DNA of 64,000 bases from Luscinia megarhynchos. Lineage: Eukaryota > Chordata > Aves > Passeriformes > Turdidae. Below, one piece after another: positions 1 to 13,600 of this stretch; within the stretch, counting starts at the first letter, position 1; each line of letters starts with the position of its first letter. The stretch covers positions 53,806,473-53,870,472 of the forward strand of contig CM067592.1 in the NCBI GenBank assembly GCA_034336665.1, in the 5' to 3' direction. Position numbers and translations under genes: made by a program. Below the pieces are notes generated by a model that saw only the letters and a program-made list of their open reading frames with translations, had not been told where the DNA came from and did no database searches.

Positions 1-1318
1 TTTATTGCTGTTTTTAATGAAGAAATATTTTAAAGTCAATTTCTTACAGTTATCTATCACACTTTCTTGAGGTTGCTGGACGAGCTGTTGGAAAGGGAGA
101 AAAGAGAGAGTGGAAGCTGAGTTACAGGGTTTTTACAGACTTTTCCATTCATTCGGGTTTAGTTTGAAAGGCTCTGCTGTTAGGGTGAAAAAGTTCATGA
201 CAGTTTTTCCTCTCTTCACAGGGAAAGATGCTTCACAATATCTAATTCAGTGGTGCAGCTAAAATGGGGGAAAAGAAAATCAATACATTCCAGCTACAGT
301 AAGTAGGCTGGAGTGTCAGTCTCCACTGGGACCAAAATCCACATCTTTTGGAACATTTTAGAGTCTATATTCTTCTATTAACCTGCTTTTCCTGAACTGC
401 TCTACACAGTCCCATGAAATGATAAAAAGGTTATCAAAGGAACACATAAGCTAAAAACCAAGTAGACAAAGGAACCAGACTTGTAATATTACAAGCCCCT
501 CTTTTTTAAAGTAATAGCAGATACAATCATGTTTTATAATATCTATTGTGAAGAACTATGAAGAAACTCACTCCTTGTTCTGTAAGGCTTGTGAGAGATT
601 ATTAACTGAGACTAATTATAAAAAGCATTTCCACTTTTCATTACTACCAGAAGTATTCACATATGTAAGGATAGAAGGAGGTTATCAAACGTGCTTAAAA
701 ACCTGTATAAAGTTTCAAGAAGTGTGCAAACACATGTACAACACCACAGAAGTGATGCACCATATGAAGCACCAGCTAGTTAACACTCCCACACTATGTA
801 TCAAAGGGAAGTCAGCAGTAAGGGTGATATCCATGCAGTGGAGCTTGAAAGGGAACAAATATTTACTATAGATACTATAAGACAAAATACATCCAATGAA
901 GATTCAGAAGTTCCAACTGAACTATCTGAAAGATAATGTAAAGTCATAAAAGTTTAATAAAAAGCACAGAGGGTAATTGCATCTCTGAACCTCAGGACTG
1001 GAGCATACTTTCTGTGAACTTAAAACTCCCCTGGCATCTCATGAGTGACAAATCCATCTATCATAGTAATCTCAAGCTATGGAAAGGATAAATGAGATAA
1101 AATGGAAGCCAAATAAGTTAAATGACTACTGGATCATCAGTGAAAATTTGTATGCAGAATTTCCAGACAGTGTCTATAACTTACACTGGAAGGCAGTTTA
1201 CTCATTTTCATTGAAAATACTACCACATAGGTCTTGAGATCACTTTAGTTAGAAAGCTAGTTGAAAACACAGTTACAGTTTCAACTAATATTTAATTACT
1301 AACTGCAGACTTGTGGCT

Positions 1319-1375
1319 AAGTCTACAAATATAACCCATTATATAGTCTGTAAAAGTCTACAAATATAACGCATT
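1319..1375. repeat. 22-bp near-perfect direct repeat
   Basis: The 22-bp unit starting aagtctacaaatataac occurs at 1319-1340 and again at 1354-1375, with one mismatch. This is a small local duplication with a 35-bp offset. Confidence 0.8.
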
Positions 1376-1879
1376 CGATGTGAAAAACAAAATATTGCTT
1401 TTTTTTCCAGAAAACTGGGAACATAATTTGGTGGGAGCAAACAGTGAACTTCTCTTCAGTAAAAGAGGAGACTAGTCCTTGAAAGATTAGAAACAAAGTG
1501 CAAGAACAGTTCCTTTGAAAAATACAAATGAAAGGAAGCAGTCAATACAATTTCAAGAGACACTGCTCAAAGGATTGGAGGTTAAGACAAAGCTGGATGA
1601 GAAATGAAGAAATCAACGGAGCAAAAGGAAAAGAAACTGGCAGAAAGGAAAAGAAGGGCAGGCCAAGTTAATAATAATATGAAAACTTAACAGGAACAAG
1701 AAAGGTATTTAAAAATAAGTAACAGGAAAAAGTAATACAAAGAATGAATACATACACTAGTGACAGAAACAAAATTAGACACCAAATTCAAAATGCGTAA
1801 ATTGAAGTATTTTTCAGAAGTAATTGAGATGATGTAAATAATGGTGGTGACAACAAACAGGTGCAGAAATACTTTAGAT

Positions 1880-1898
1880 AACTATATATATATAAAAT

Positions 1899-1932
<34 letters not shown>

Positions 1933-1935
1933 CAT
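1880..1935. repeat. (TA)n microsatellite
   Basis: Alternating TA tract with a short GTGTGTA interruption, ending tatatacatatcag. Confidence 0.9.
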
Positions 1936-2784
1936 ATCAGTAAATCCAGAAAATACACATTTTAGGAAGATAAAGAAATTAGGTAGTTAGGTTTGGAAAA
2001 GTCTTCTCAAGAGTTCATGGCAAGAGGGATTGTAAAAAAGCAACCATATTTACAATTACAATACACAGTAGAACTCAGGAACACTGAACATTCAGGAGAA
2101 GCAAGGTGCCTTGTTTACCCTGCCCTCTGCCACTCCCTCTCTCAAGACAAGCTCCAATGGGTATTGCCATAGAGCACCAGGATGCTCACCTGAGACAGGC
2201 AGCATCTGAGTCCTCTTACACAACCCCTCAGACCAACACAATCACTGGTAAATGCCAGAATTTCCTCATAAAACACTCTAGATACAAACCAGCCACAAGA
2301 ACTGCACACAGCCCAGTGTCACCAGAAACACATGTATTTTCCCTGTTCAGGAAGTTTCTGCTGTCCACTACCAGAGCTTTATGAGACACCAGTTATCTAT
2401 AAATTACATTTTGAGAAACATCAAAGAAAGAGACCACCAAGACAAATAGAAAAGAAAGAAAGAGAAGAAGAAATGTAAGAAATGTAGTTGCAAAGTATAA
2501 CACCTGGGAAATTTCAAAATTGATAGGTTTTTGTTTTCGGTCAGTCAGGTACTACCCTCCTATGCTGATGCTTGTGCATCAGGGAGAAGGTTGCATGGGG
2601 AAAAAAAGCAAAACCCTGCAACAGATCTGACCAGGTAATTAAATACTATCATAAAAACCTAATCTACTCTATGGTGGAAATGTCAGTTCTAGATTTTCCA
2701 AATTTGCAAGTCCTAACCTTCTTCTTCTAAATAGCAAGGTTTAGTATATGTTCCTGTCTACTTAGTGTGTGACAACCCTTTCTT

Positions 2785-4170
2785 AGAATTGTAGAATTAT
2801 TTAGGTGGGAAAAGGTCTTTAAGCTCAACTCTTAACCAAGCACTGCTGAATCTATCACTAAATCAAGTCCCTAAATGTCACGTCTACATGTCTTTTAAAT
2901 ACCTCCAGGGATGGTGACTCAACTACTTCCCTGGACAGCTTGTTCCAATGCTTGACAACCTGTTCCTTGATGGAATTTTCCTTCATATCTGATCTAGATC
3001 TCCCCAAGCCCAACTAGAAGCTATTTCCTCTTATCCTGCCACTTCTTGTCTGAGAGGAGACCAACCCCCGTTCTGCCACAAACTCATTTCATGTAGTTGT
3101 ATAGAGTGATTTGGTCTCCCTGAGGAAAATTTTCTCCAGGCTAAACACCCTCAGCTCCTCTCCACAGAACTTGTGCTCCAGATATTTCACAGCTCCACTG
3201 CTCTTCTCAGGATGTGCTTCAGTGCTTCAACATCTTTCTTGAATTGAGGTGCTCAGATCTGAATCCAGGATTCAAGGTGTGATGTTACCAGTGCTCAGTA
3301 CAGATAGACAATCCCTGCTCTGATCTGGCACACTACTGCGGACACAGGCCAGCATGCCATTGGCCTTCTTGACCACCTGGGCACAGCTGGCTCACATTCA
3401 GCCTCTGCTGACCAGCACCCATCTTTCTTGAAGTGAGGGGCCCAAAACTGAACCCAGAATTTGAGATGGCCTCACCAGCGCCCAATACAGAGTGGCAATC
3501 TCTTTCTTGGTCATGCTGGCCACAGCATTTTTGACAGAGGCTGGGGAATCATTGGCCTTTCTGGCCACAAGGGCACAACTGACTCTCGTTCAGCCTCTGC
3601 TGACTGGCACCCTCAGGTCCTTTTCTGCTGGGCCACTTTCCAGCCACTCTGCCCCCAGCCTGTAGCACTGCTTGGGGCTGTTATGACCCAAGGACAGGAC
3701 ACAGCTCTTTGCCTTATTGCACCTCATGCAGCTGGCCCCAGCCCATCAATCCAGCCTGCCCAGATGCCTCTGCAGAGCCCTCCTACCTTCCAGAAGATCA
3801 ACACTGCCACCCAGCTAAGTGTCACCTGCAAACTGGCACTTGATCCCCACATCCAGATCATGGATAAAGATTTTAAACAGGGATAAAGATTTTAAACAGG
3901 GCTGTCCTCAACACTGAGCCCTGAACAGCACTGGCCACGAGCTGGGTGTAACTCCATTCATCTCACTGGGCCTGTCCAGAGTTTGCTGGCCATCCAGCGA
4001 AGAGTGTCTGTGCAAGACATGAGTGGCCAATGTGAAACCATCAGCATTCATCACTGTCAGATTTAAACTTAGAATACTCAGCATATATTTCCATTTTCCA
4101 TTTATTTATTTTTTTTTTATCCTCATCAAAGCATTTCTGTAGTTGAGGTCATAAAACACACAGAAAGTTA
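2785..4170 (-). mobile_element. CR1 LINE, 3' part, minus strand, with internal duplication
   Basis: The plus strand shows the reverse complement of a CR1 non-LTR retrotransposon. It starts at the 3' tail (agaattgtagaattatttaggtggg), then the conserved 3' UTR (for example cctccagggatggtgactca), then the C-terminal reverse-transcriptase ORF region. The latter includes segments such as ggcccaaaactgaac and gatcatggataaagat. Known CR1 elements are mostly 5'-truncated, as here. About 190 bp is present twice (3231-3420 and 3420-3612), and 19 bp is tandemly duplicated at 3862-3899. The frame is broken and no functional protein is left. Past about 4070 the similarity is weak, so the 5' limit is uncertain. 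Confidence 0.92.
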
Positions 4171-4315
4171 TTTGCTTGTTACAGTAAGTAACAAGTCAGC
4201 AGGAGCACAGTATTCCTTCAAAGAAAACTCAATTTATTAATTTTCTGGATTAACATTGATGTATAACATATTGTTTATAGCTGCTTTAGAACTGGAAAAC
4301 TAAAAGAAAACCAGT

Positions 4316-4362
4316 GATGATGATGATGGTAACAATAATAGTAGTAATAATAATAATAATGG
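4316..4362. repeat. GAT/AAT trinucleotide microsatellite
   Basis: A short GAT run is followed by imperfect AAT/AGT repeats ending aataataataataatggc. Confidence 0.8.
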
Positions 4363-4636
4363 CAATAGAGTACCATGAGAAAACTGGGTATTAATAAAGT
4401 GATATGCTTGTACCAGGAAGTTAATAACTACAATAAAGAGTAGAATTGTTGGGAACAGAGATAAACACAAGTGAATGGAAATATATCACAGAACTGCTGT
4501 GATTGAAACAAAGAGACTTTGGTTAGATGTTTACTGACTAGATACTACAACAGAAGAAAGAAACAGTTTCGAAACTTACTGCAACCCCTGAAAGCATAGT
4601 GCCTGCTTTCATTTCCAGAAAGGTTTCAACTGCTCA

Positions 4637-4662
4637 CCCCGCCCCCCCCACCCCCCCCCGCC
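4637..4662. repeat. C-tract; candidate G-quadruplex on minus strand
   Basis: C4, G, C8, A, C9, G, CC in 26 bases. On the minus strand, which is the SNX24 RNA-like strand, this gives three long G runs able to supply four or more GGG tracts. Confidence 0.85.
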
Positions 4663-7600
4663 AAAAGCCTTAAGGCAAACTCAGCAAAGATAAGTAAGTT
4701 ATTACAAGATCCTTGCAAAGATAAATTGATACAAGACAGGTAAGAAGAACACAGCTCTGAGTGATGCATATTGGAAAAAACGTAACAAAACAATGATGGA
4801 CTTTAGAATGACCATTAGTGACTGGGGGAGTGAGTTGCTGATGGCCATAACAGCATTTTCACTTCTTTTTAGCTTCGTAAGGAATCTCCCACTAACTCAT
4901 TTTGATGACTTTGCTGAGAACAAGGAAAGAGACAGATGTTTGATAAGGTCTGAGGTACTTATCTATGAAAATAAGTCCTGCTTTCCACAAGAATGATAAT
5001 TTCCTGCACATCTCATATAAAAAATTTGTCATCTGAGCATGATTTCCTCATCTGCATGGTTTCTACAAGATACTGCAAGAAAAATACTATTCAACTCTAC
5101 AATAACTCCTTATTTTGTCTCTCTGACATTTTCTTGTCAGATGTTTTGGGTCAGAGTAAACTCTTGAGAAATGATTCTACATTCCCTTTGAAACTAATTA
5201 GACTAAGCAGCAGGTAGCCACTCTGAAGTCCAAACAAGAGAATGTAGAAAGCCCAGGGAATTCACTGCACCTGGGGTTAATGAACTCAATTGTGTCATTT
5301 TTGCAGAGGTAAAGCAGGGGTAACATAGCTGAAGAAATATGTTTAGATTTATATGGTGGTGGTTTTTGGGTTTTGTTTGTTAGTTTTGAGTGTTGGTAGC
5401 CCTTTTAGCACAAAACAACAACGTTGAATAAATGCTGAATGTTGAGTAACTAACTACTCTAGGCTATTTTGTAGTGCTGGAAGTGTAGCTACAAGGAAAT
5501 TGGCAAGTTTTATTTTAAAAACTCTAAAGCTATCTTAAATTTTATCAACTTAACAAGAAAATACATGTTGTGTGCAAGGTATTTACTTACCTTTATCAGC
5601 AAAAGGAAGGTAAAAATTAGTGTGTGGGACTTTTTTGGTTGGAGTTTAGTTAATACACTTAATATAGTTAATATACTAACAATTTACTTTGATATCTTAA
5701 TTCTGTACTTGAGGAGGCAGTTGCTACACAATAGCAAAGCAGTGCAAAGTATATCTTGACCACTGACAAACTCAGAAATGCAGAAAATGAAGAAAACTGG
5801 AGTCAGTCCTAACAGTACAGATAGACACCACAGGTACAGAACCATATGAATATATTTTTTTACATTTGTGAAAGCAAAGGGCTTTCTTCTAGCAAGAGAA
5901 AACCCTGCTTTAAAACACACACACACAACTTATCCATGTTCTTTATATTAACTTCTATTTGTAAAAATTCTTATGTTTTAAACGTTTCCTTAGCCCCACA
6001 AAGGCCAAGACCAAATCAAGTCAGAACAATGCAATAAGTGCTGTGCTGACAGCATTAGTCATTGATTAAAAAACATCTGTTTTCTGAAAAAATCACAAAG
6101 GCTTACTTTGAAAAACACTCATAAGAAATGCCTAAAGGCATTTAGTCAAAGGAAAGGTTAAAGTTAAAAATTCACACAATGTCTTCTTGCCTGCTGATGC
6201 TATAGATGCATCATAACAAATGGGCAAGATGTAGTGACACTTAACCACATGGATATCAAAAAAGTATAGACAGCATTTCTTAAATTAAAGAACCAAACTA
6301 AATCAATGTCAGAGAAGAGAAATTTGAATAGATGAAGTAGAAAAATTTTAAACAGATACTGATAAGCATGTTAAAATTAAATTCTTGATAAATAACTAGC
6401 TACAAACTATGCCATGAAAATGTTTTGCCAGGGGCATAACTCAGTCATTATTTTCAATAAAAAGAAATACAATATAAAAGAAATGGAGGACAGTAGAGCT
6501 GTCATAATGTAGTAAATGATTTAATTTAATTTTCCTAAATAATGAAAGAACAGGAAGATGCTCAAGGCTGTCCAAAAGCAACAGCAAGCATCTCCTGCAG
6601 TGAGTCACTGCAGAACAGTCAGGTGGCCAAGAAAGGTTTTAAAATGTGTTGCCAAAGCACTTAACTGGTCCAGTTTTGTCACCAAGAGTCTGAATTTAAC
6701 TCTCATACTACAACACTTGTGGATCTTGACAGATGGGTTATTTCTATGTGAAAGCAGATTGATCGAGGACTGTAACCTGCTCCTCAGTACCATCCACTAA
6801 ACTACTCTTTCAGGAATTAGACTACAATTAACCAAAATGTTTTGTCTTAGAACAAGCATGCCTATACTATATACTCACCCTCTTCTGTCACATATCTATG
6901 TTTTACTAATACTTGCCAAAAAATTAGAGATCTTGTTCATGCCAAAATTCTGCATTAAATATCTTTCCACATAAATTTTCAGAGAAAGCTGACTTTGTCA
7001 TGTCTGCATGTCCTCCATTACAGGAGAGATCCAGCAGCAAATTATTAAACTCTGTATTCTTCAGTGAAATTAACTGTCAGCAGAATCAACATATTACAGT
7101 ATGATTTTTGTCTTTCTAATGAATCAACATTCTTTACACAAGTAGGACAAACCAAAGATGTATAAATAAAAAACATAAAACTTGTGGTGTGGAGCTTGTG
7201 ATGCTAAATTCTGGCTATTTTTAAAATCCTCAGTACTTCCTTGCTCACGGATTCAATCTACATAGGAATTAATGTTATCAGAAGTGCCAGAACTGGATAA
7301 AGTAACTCCAGTTCCTCTGCAAACACAGAAATCCTGCTTTTTGTTTGCACAGGGCTTCAATGCTTTTCTTGTAAAGAAACCAGAACCCCAAAACAATCCT
7401 CAAAACCCCCCATCCTCCCTTTTTTCACTCCTGCCACCCTGGCAAAAAACCTCACCTCTCTTTCAGAGAAATGAGCATGCCTTGTTACATGCTGCTGTGT
7501 AACTATAGGAGCAAATCGATAGCAGCTGAATGCCATCTGCTTCGGGCAGCAGAACAGCACCAAAAGTGTGAGCAATGCATCTTCCCTTATTGAAAGGTTA

Positions 7601-10600
7601 TTTTATGCAAGTAAACAATTCATCGTCTTCTTGCACGCTTGATGCTCATTTACCACTTCTGATCAATAAAATATGCAAAACAACAAAAAAATTGAATCCT
7701 AAGAGTAGTTCTGATGCCAGTGTGATAGGTAATCAATACCAGGTCTCTGTTCAGTAAGGCAGCCAGTAGGGTAACTCCTTTATTGTATGAACCCAGGAGA
7801 AAGTGTGGAAATGTGTCTCGTTACCTATAAAATGCAATATGAGCGTGAGAAACACAACTTCTATCCTGGAAATTTAAAAATTAAAAAAGGAAAGGAGAGC
7901 CACTATTTTAATTGTGCTTTCCTCCTAACTATGCAAAGGTTAGTAATGTCAACTTGCTTGATCATTTCTTGCAAAGAATCTGCTGTTACAGTGTTGATAG
8001 AACTTCACTATCATTAACACAGATATTTGGTTAAATCGTAGTCATACAAGACATACTTTGGACGACAATCCTTCTTCCTTCTGAAGCTGCTCTACCTTAT
8101 TAAGCCTCAGTTTTCAATGTATTTATGGTTCAGGTGAACTCAGTTTTTCTGTTAAAAACAAACTGCTATGGGAATTTCTTCTGCACAGTGTTTCTTTTAG
8201 TCAGACCACAAACTGCCTTATTACATTAAGCCTCCTGACAATTGATTCAAGTAGAATACTTCTCTCCCAACAAAGAAAACAACATCATTTTTACAGATAC
8301 TGCAGAACAAAACCTCCAATTCAAACAGTTTCCTAAAATACACATAAAATACTTGAAATAACAGATGCTACCCAAAAATTCTCTTTAGTGTACTAGAGAT
8401 CCTAATATTAAAAAAAAAAATTAAAATTACTACTCTCTAATTTGAACACCAATTTTGCAGATTGTATTACAAAGCCACAAGTTAAGTTGCACAACCTATA
8501 TTCTGATCTCCACTTAACACCAAATTGTCTTAAATCCTCTTTCCTGCATGTCTCTAGAAACCCATCTGGGTATGTGACCTTTACATACATTTGGTTATAA
8601 AGCTTGATAGTCTTCTGTAGAAGCGTATGTTATGCAGGGCTTCCATTTAAGAGAACTAATCAGTACAACATTTTTTAAAAAACCCAAAATCCTAAAACCT
8701 TGATTTTTTAGGTATTTGCAATGCAAAAACATTTTTTCAAAGCACAAGTCACAGGCTTTGAGAAAAGTTCTATTAAAGTAAAACCAAGAAATACTGAATA
8801 AAACACAATTTTACCAAATTATTATAGCCAAATTTGTAGTCAAGCAGCAGCACTTCTACACAGGAAAAGCAAAAAAAATCTCTTCATAACAATTCAGTTC
8901 GCATTATTATTGAAAAAGGAGCAATCAGAAGAACATATCTATAAATCAACGCATATAGAATTTTAAGGTAATTACTGGTAATTAAAAAAGAACATAGTCA
9001 CACATGTTGAAAAAGTCCTTCTGAACAATCAATGAAACTTACTGAATGTAAGATAGATTTGGGTTTAAGATTTATTTTAATCTGTGAATTAGAGGCAAGT
9101 TTGTTAGCAACAGTTCAAAATTTTTCTTTTATAACTCTGTAAGACTGAGCATTTGTAGTGGTAACAAGCAATTGCCCCTTCTGTATAATGTAGCTTGGAT
9201 CATGTTCCTCCTGCATTCCTTTTTCAAAAATGCTTATGAGTTTATATGAACTTCAATATATGGCTTGCACACATTTATAGAAGCCAAAACAACTTTGATC
9301 AAATTAATAATACAGAACATAGTAGGGAAAGTGCAGTAGCTTGGAGTCAATGACCCAACTAGCAGCAAGGGTATAATTTAAAGTCAGAAATTTCCAGTGC
9401 ATGCACCGTTAGCCACAGTGAACCTGTTACTGCTCTAAAGGGAATTGTTTGCCTCTTATTAGATTTTCTACAGCACAGCCATAAGTGATAAATGTACTGC
9501 TGTACTCACTGTCAAGTTAATCAATGCTGCCAAAGTTTTGTTGACCTAACAGTAATCCATAAAGTGAGCGGCATTTTCTCTATCCCTATGACATCTTGGT
9601 CCTCAGTGGGGATACAAATCTTACAACAGCTTCTCAAAAAAAAACCCAAAAAAATGAAAAAACAAAACAAAGCAAAGCAGGGAGAAAAAAGATATTTTCA
9701 AAATTCTGTCTTTAAATTAGCAGACTGTGAGAATGCCTTGCTTCTCTGATAAATTGCTTAAAAATGATAGCCTACAATGGAGTCAGTTTGATGGCTAAAA
9801 TACTAGCAAATGGATGACTTCATGGAGGATGGAGCCTTGCCTACTAAAAAGAAGGTAAAAAACAGCTTCATGAGTCTTTCAAGGAAACAGTTGTGAACAC
9901 GATTTACATGTAACTATAGATTAGTGCACTGGTTGGAACAGAACACATTGTGGCAATTCTGAAGACACTAATGTGAAAACAATAATAAAAAATCACCACC
10001 AATAAAATGTGTCTATTGCTCTGTCTAGCTGTAATTCACAGTCCATGAGAGGCATCACCACTAGAAAGAAGAAAAAGTCAGGAAACAATCCCTGGTACAA
10101 CAAGCTGCTCTATAAACAAACTGCTGCTATGCTCTCACAAGCAATTATAGACATATGAAATATGAATTGCCATTGATTTTTCTTCTAGAGGTCACTCTGC
10201 TCCATGTTTTACGCAGTCTAGGCATTTATTTGGGTGGCAAACTGACAAGTTTTTACAGAATTAACAGAGCAATGTAATCCTTGCTCAATCACAGGTACTT
10301 CATTATGGTTCTATTCCTTGACACTTGTCCCTCCCAAAACTCACCAGCAAGGGAGTCCTTAATAACGGTAAGGAACGATGCAATTACTCGTGAAAAGAGA
10401 CCATCCTAACTTGCTCAGTGAATGCTTATTTACCTTTTCTGTGCTGATGGCACACAAGGAGCATCAGCTGGAAGGCTGCATTTGTCACACCACAGCAATT
10501 CTGTGGACAATGTTCTGATTTGACAAAAACCTCTCCACATTCTTGTTATTGAAAAAGGGATGACTTCTCCAAAACAGAGAAAAAATATTGCAATTTAGCT

Positions 10601-13600
10601 TGCTAACAGAAGCAGAAGAGCTATCTGTATTTCTGTTAAAAATTAGCATAACATTAGATTGCTGCAAGAAAGCCAAGATGTTTCCTATAAATCCCTTATT
10701 TTTGATGTTATATTCTCATTTAGCAATTACTTGATGTTCCTCACTCAGCAAACAGAGAACTACTTAATTATGGTCAGTAAACTCAACAAATGAGGTTGAA
10801 ATTGAGATCACAGATTAATGAATCATATATTCTGCAACTTTAGATAGCAATCTTCCTTATTTCTATTACTCACTTTGGCACAAATACTTGGTCTCCATGT
10901 TTCCCACACAAGAAGAGTTCATAAAAAACATTGTATTGCACCTCTTCTTCCCAGTACTTAGTCTTTCTCTGAAGGCTCTTGTTTACCTTACAAGAAAGCT
11001 TTAGCATCTGAAGCTAGGTAAAATTATTATTTTAGTTACATAAATAAGTTATTTAAGTTATTTATTTGGTGCTTCAATGAAAAGGCAGAACAGTACTATA
11101 TACAGTGGTACAGAGAGGTTAATCAGATTCTAGACTCCATGATGAGCAAATAAAAGTGAGTATGCCACCAGATGTGGACATAGTGTAATGGTTCAGAAAG
11201 GATTTATAGTAGAACTGACATCTACAAAAAACCTAACATTGTCTGTTGACTGGCCACAGAGATGACCTTCACTACATGATCATCAGAAGACAATACTATA
11301 ATTAATACGTAGATTGAATAAGACTGAATAAAGTCAAAGGGTCAAAATTAAAATTCAGAGGAAAAAACCAAAACACAAAAAGGTTGGAAGATGAAGAGCT
11401 GAAAGAATCTGAAGTTGAAAGAACCTGCTATAGATATAAAAAAGATAATATAGTGGTTATAACTAGTAAATATGCTGCAGGGAAAATAATTTACATGTCT
11501 CCATACAGACAGCAACAAACCCATCAGTCTTGTCTGATGATAGACTTCTCTCTGACTGCCTTGGTGAACGTCACTGCTCCATAAAACTTGCCAAAAATAA
11601 TTGATAAACTGGAGAAATTTGTATTGTTTTGGGGATTTTTTTGCCACTTAAAATTTGGGTTGAGATGTCAAGCCTGGCTGCTGGACCTCTTAACTGAAAT
11701 ATTGTCTGTACTTTTACATTAATAATCCAGTTCCTGTGTATCTGCACTGAACCACAGTTATCAAGAGATTCTACAGCATTAGAGGGCAAATTAATCATAA
11801 AACCCACTAATCTTTTTTTCCAATACTACAAAAAGACCCTAATATTTTGTGGTAACTTAGTCTTGCAGTATGTATTCTTGTGATTCTAGCACTTAAAGCT
11901 GGATAACTAATTCAAGTCACATAATTAAACTTGTCTGAATTTGATGAATTATAAAAAAATCCCCCTGTAAAGCAGGTACACACTACTGTGTAGCATTTAA
12001 ATATAATGTAATATCATTACAGAAACACAAATTGCTTCTTAATTGTGAAATTACACAACAGCTGCTGTTCAAAAGCACATATTAGCACATATCACTGCTT
12101 GATCTTGACTCTGTTCAAATACACAGAAAAATGTCGGATGGGATAATGTGGAGATGGCTGCTTAAATGCTGCTGGTTTTGCAAGATTGTAGACTCTGAAT
12201 TCTGTGCATGGTCTTTGTTCCTGCATACTCTCCTGTGGCTTTGTGAATGTTTTTTCTTAAATTAGAGTTACATCAGGAACCTTTCCCACTGAACTATGTG
12301 TGAGAGCTGGATCCTACACTGAAAGCATACTTGAAGATCTGGAAGCCTTGACATCTGAAGAAACTTGGAGAGGTTTCACTCGTCTAACTTCCTCATGATT
12401 TTTTGGAGATAACCTGAGTATTTTTCAGAAGCCAACATTAAGGGGGAGCTGCTCAGAAGACCATGGTTACACAGAATACAACTGTCATCTTATTCAGTTG
12501 TGACTTGCCAGAAAGGATACAAAGAAAAATACTGTAAATTACCTGTATTCAAAGTCCTATGTCTGTTAAAGCATGTATCTAATCATCAGTTCATGAGCTG
12601 AAATGATGCCATATTATCATGGTTATGAATGATGAATTCCTCTAACGACGATGATATTCCAGAAATAAAAAAATATGAAGCTTAAAAAATGGAGGATGAA
12701 CTCCCCCAGTCAGATACACATAACTGGAATGACATTTTCTCGGAAGGTTTTATTGGGAAAGTTATCACTGACCTTTTCATTTTCCTAGAATAGTTGTACC
12801 CAGTGGGTTGCAACAGCATAAGAAATAAGATTTTTATCCAACCATTTTAAAACTGTAATTCTGCAAAAGCAGACTCCAGCCACATTGCAGCTGTAAAGGC
12901 CAGAGATGCACCTCACAAACTGGCGCTCTAAGAGAGCAGTTTTAAAAGTTGTGGCAGCTAGTATATTTGTGCTGTCAATTTACGGGAATGATGCCAACAC
13001 ACAGAGCAGCAATACAACTTATCTAGTCAAGGCAGTTTTGTAAAAACTGACAGAAATTAGTCTATTCCATGTGCCTTCTTGATGGAGTACATTATTCCAA
13101 AGCAGAATATTCACAACAATTATCAACAAGCAACAAATTGTAAAACTTTTTTTTACCGTATTAATGCTCAGAGCCTATGAGTTTATATCTAAGGTGTCAG
13201 AGAGGCTTTCTTCTCATGATGATGCGTGCGCTGTCAAAATGCTGACATGTAAGAAGAACATCCAGGTGCTTTTTCTCTGTTTTATCATTAAGAGAACTAT
13301 CCAGACAACCCACATGCAGAATGATGTTTACATCATGTGGACCAACGCAATCTGGCATGCACAGGCAGCTGAAAGAAAGGTCTAGATATATAGAAAAACA
13401 AACCTGTACTAAAGAGGAATCAAAATACCATGTGTAGGCTAAGTCTGTACCAAACACAGGGCTTACTGATTATTAATATAAGCAAAGCACACGTAGAGAT
13501 TACTGTGTCAACAAACACAAGTGTTGAAGTATATGCAGGGCTTTCTTATGCTTTAGATGCAATTGAAATAATCTTGTGATGGTTCTGAGTTGTATGATCA

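Larger units (their letters stand above)
1..2784. other. AT-rich intronic stretch without recognised gene
   Basis: Unique AT-rich sequence with no splice-flanked coding segment that I recognise. A 107-codon open frame at 548-871 has no family resemblance and is probably chance. It contains a short direct repeat at 1319-1375 and a TA microsatellite near 1880-1935. Confidence 0.6.

Noticed and set aside
548..871. 107-codon plus-strand frame with a C-x2-C...H-x-H pattern
   Set aside because: One chance zinc-like spacing, no family resemblance, AT-rich context and no splice or promoter support.
3461..3886. 141-codon plus-strand frame
   Set aside because: It is antisense sequence of the CR1 element.
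5040..5070. tttcctcatctgc as a MIR core
   Set aside because: Only a dozen matching bases; flanks do not follow the element.
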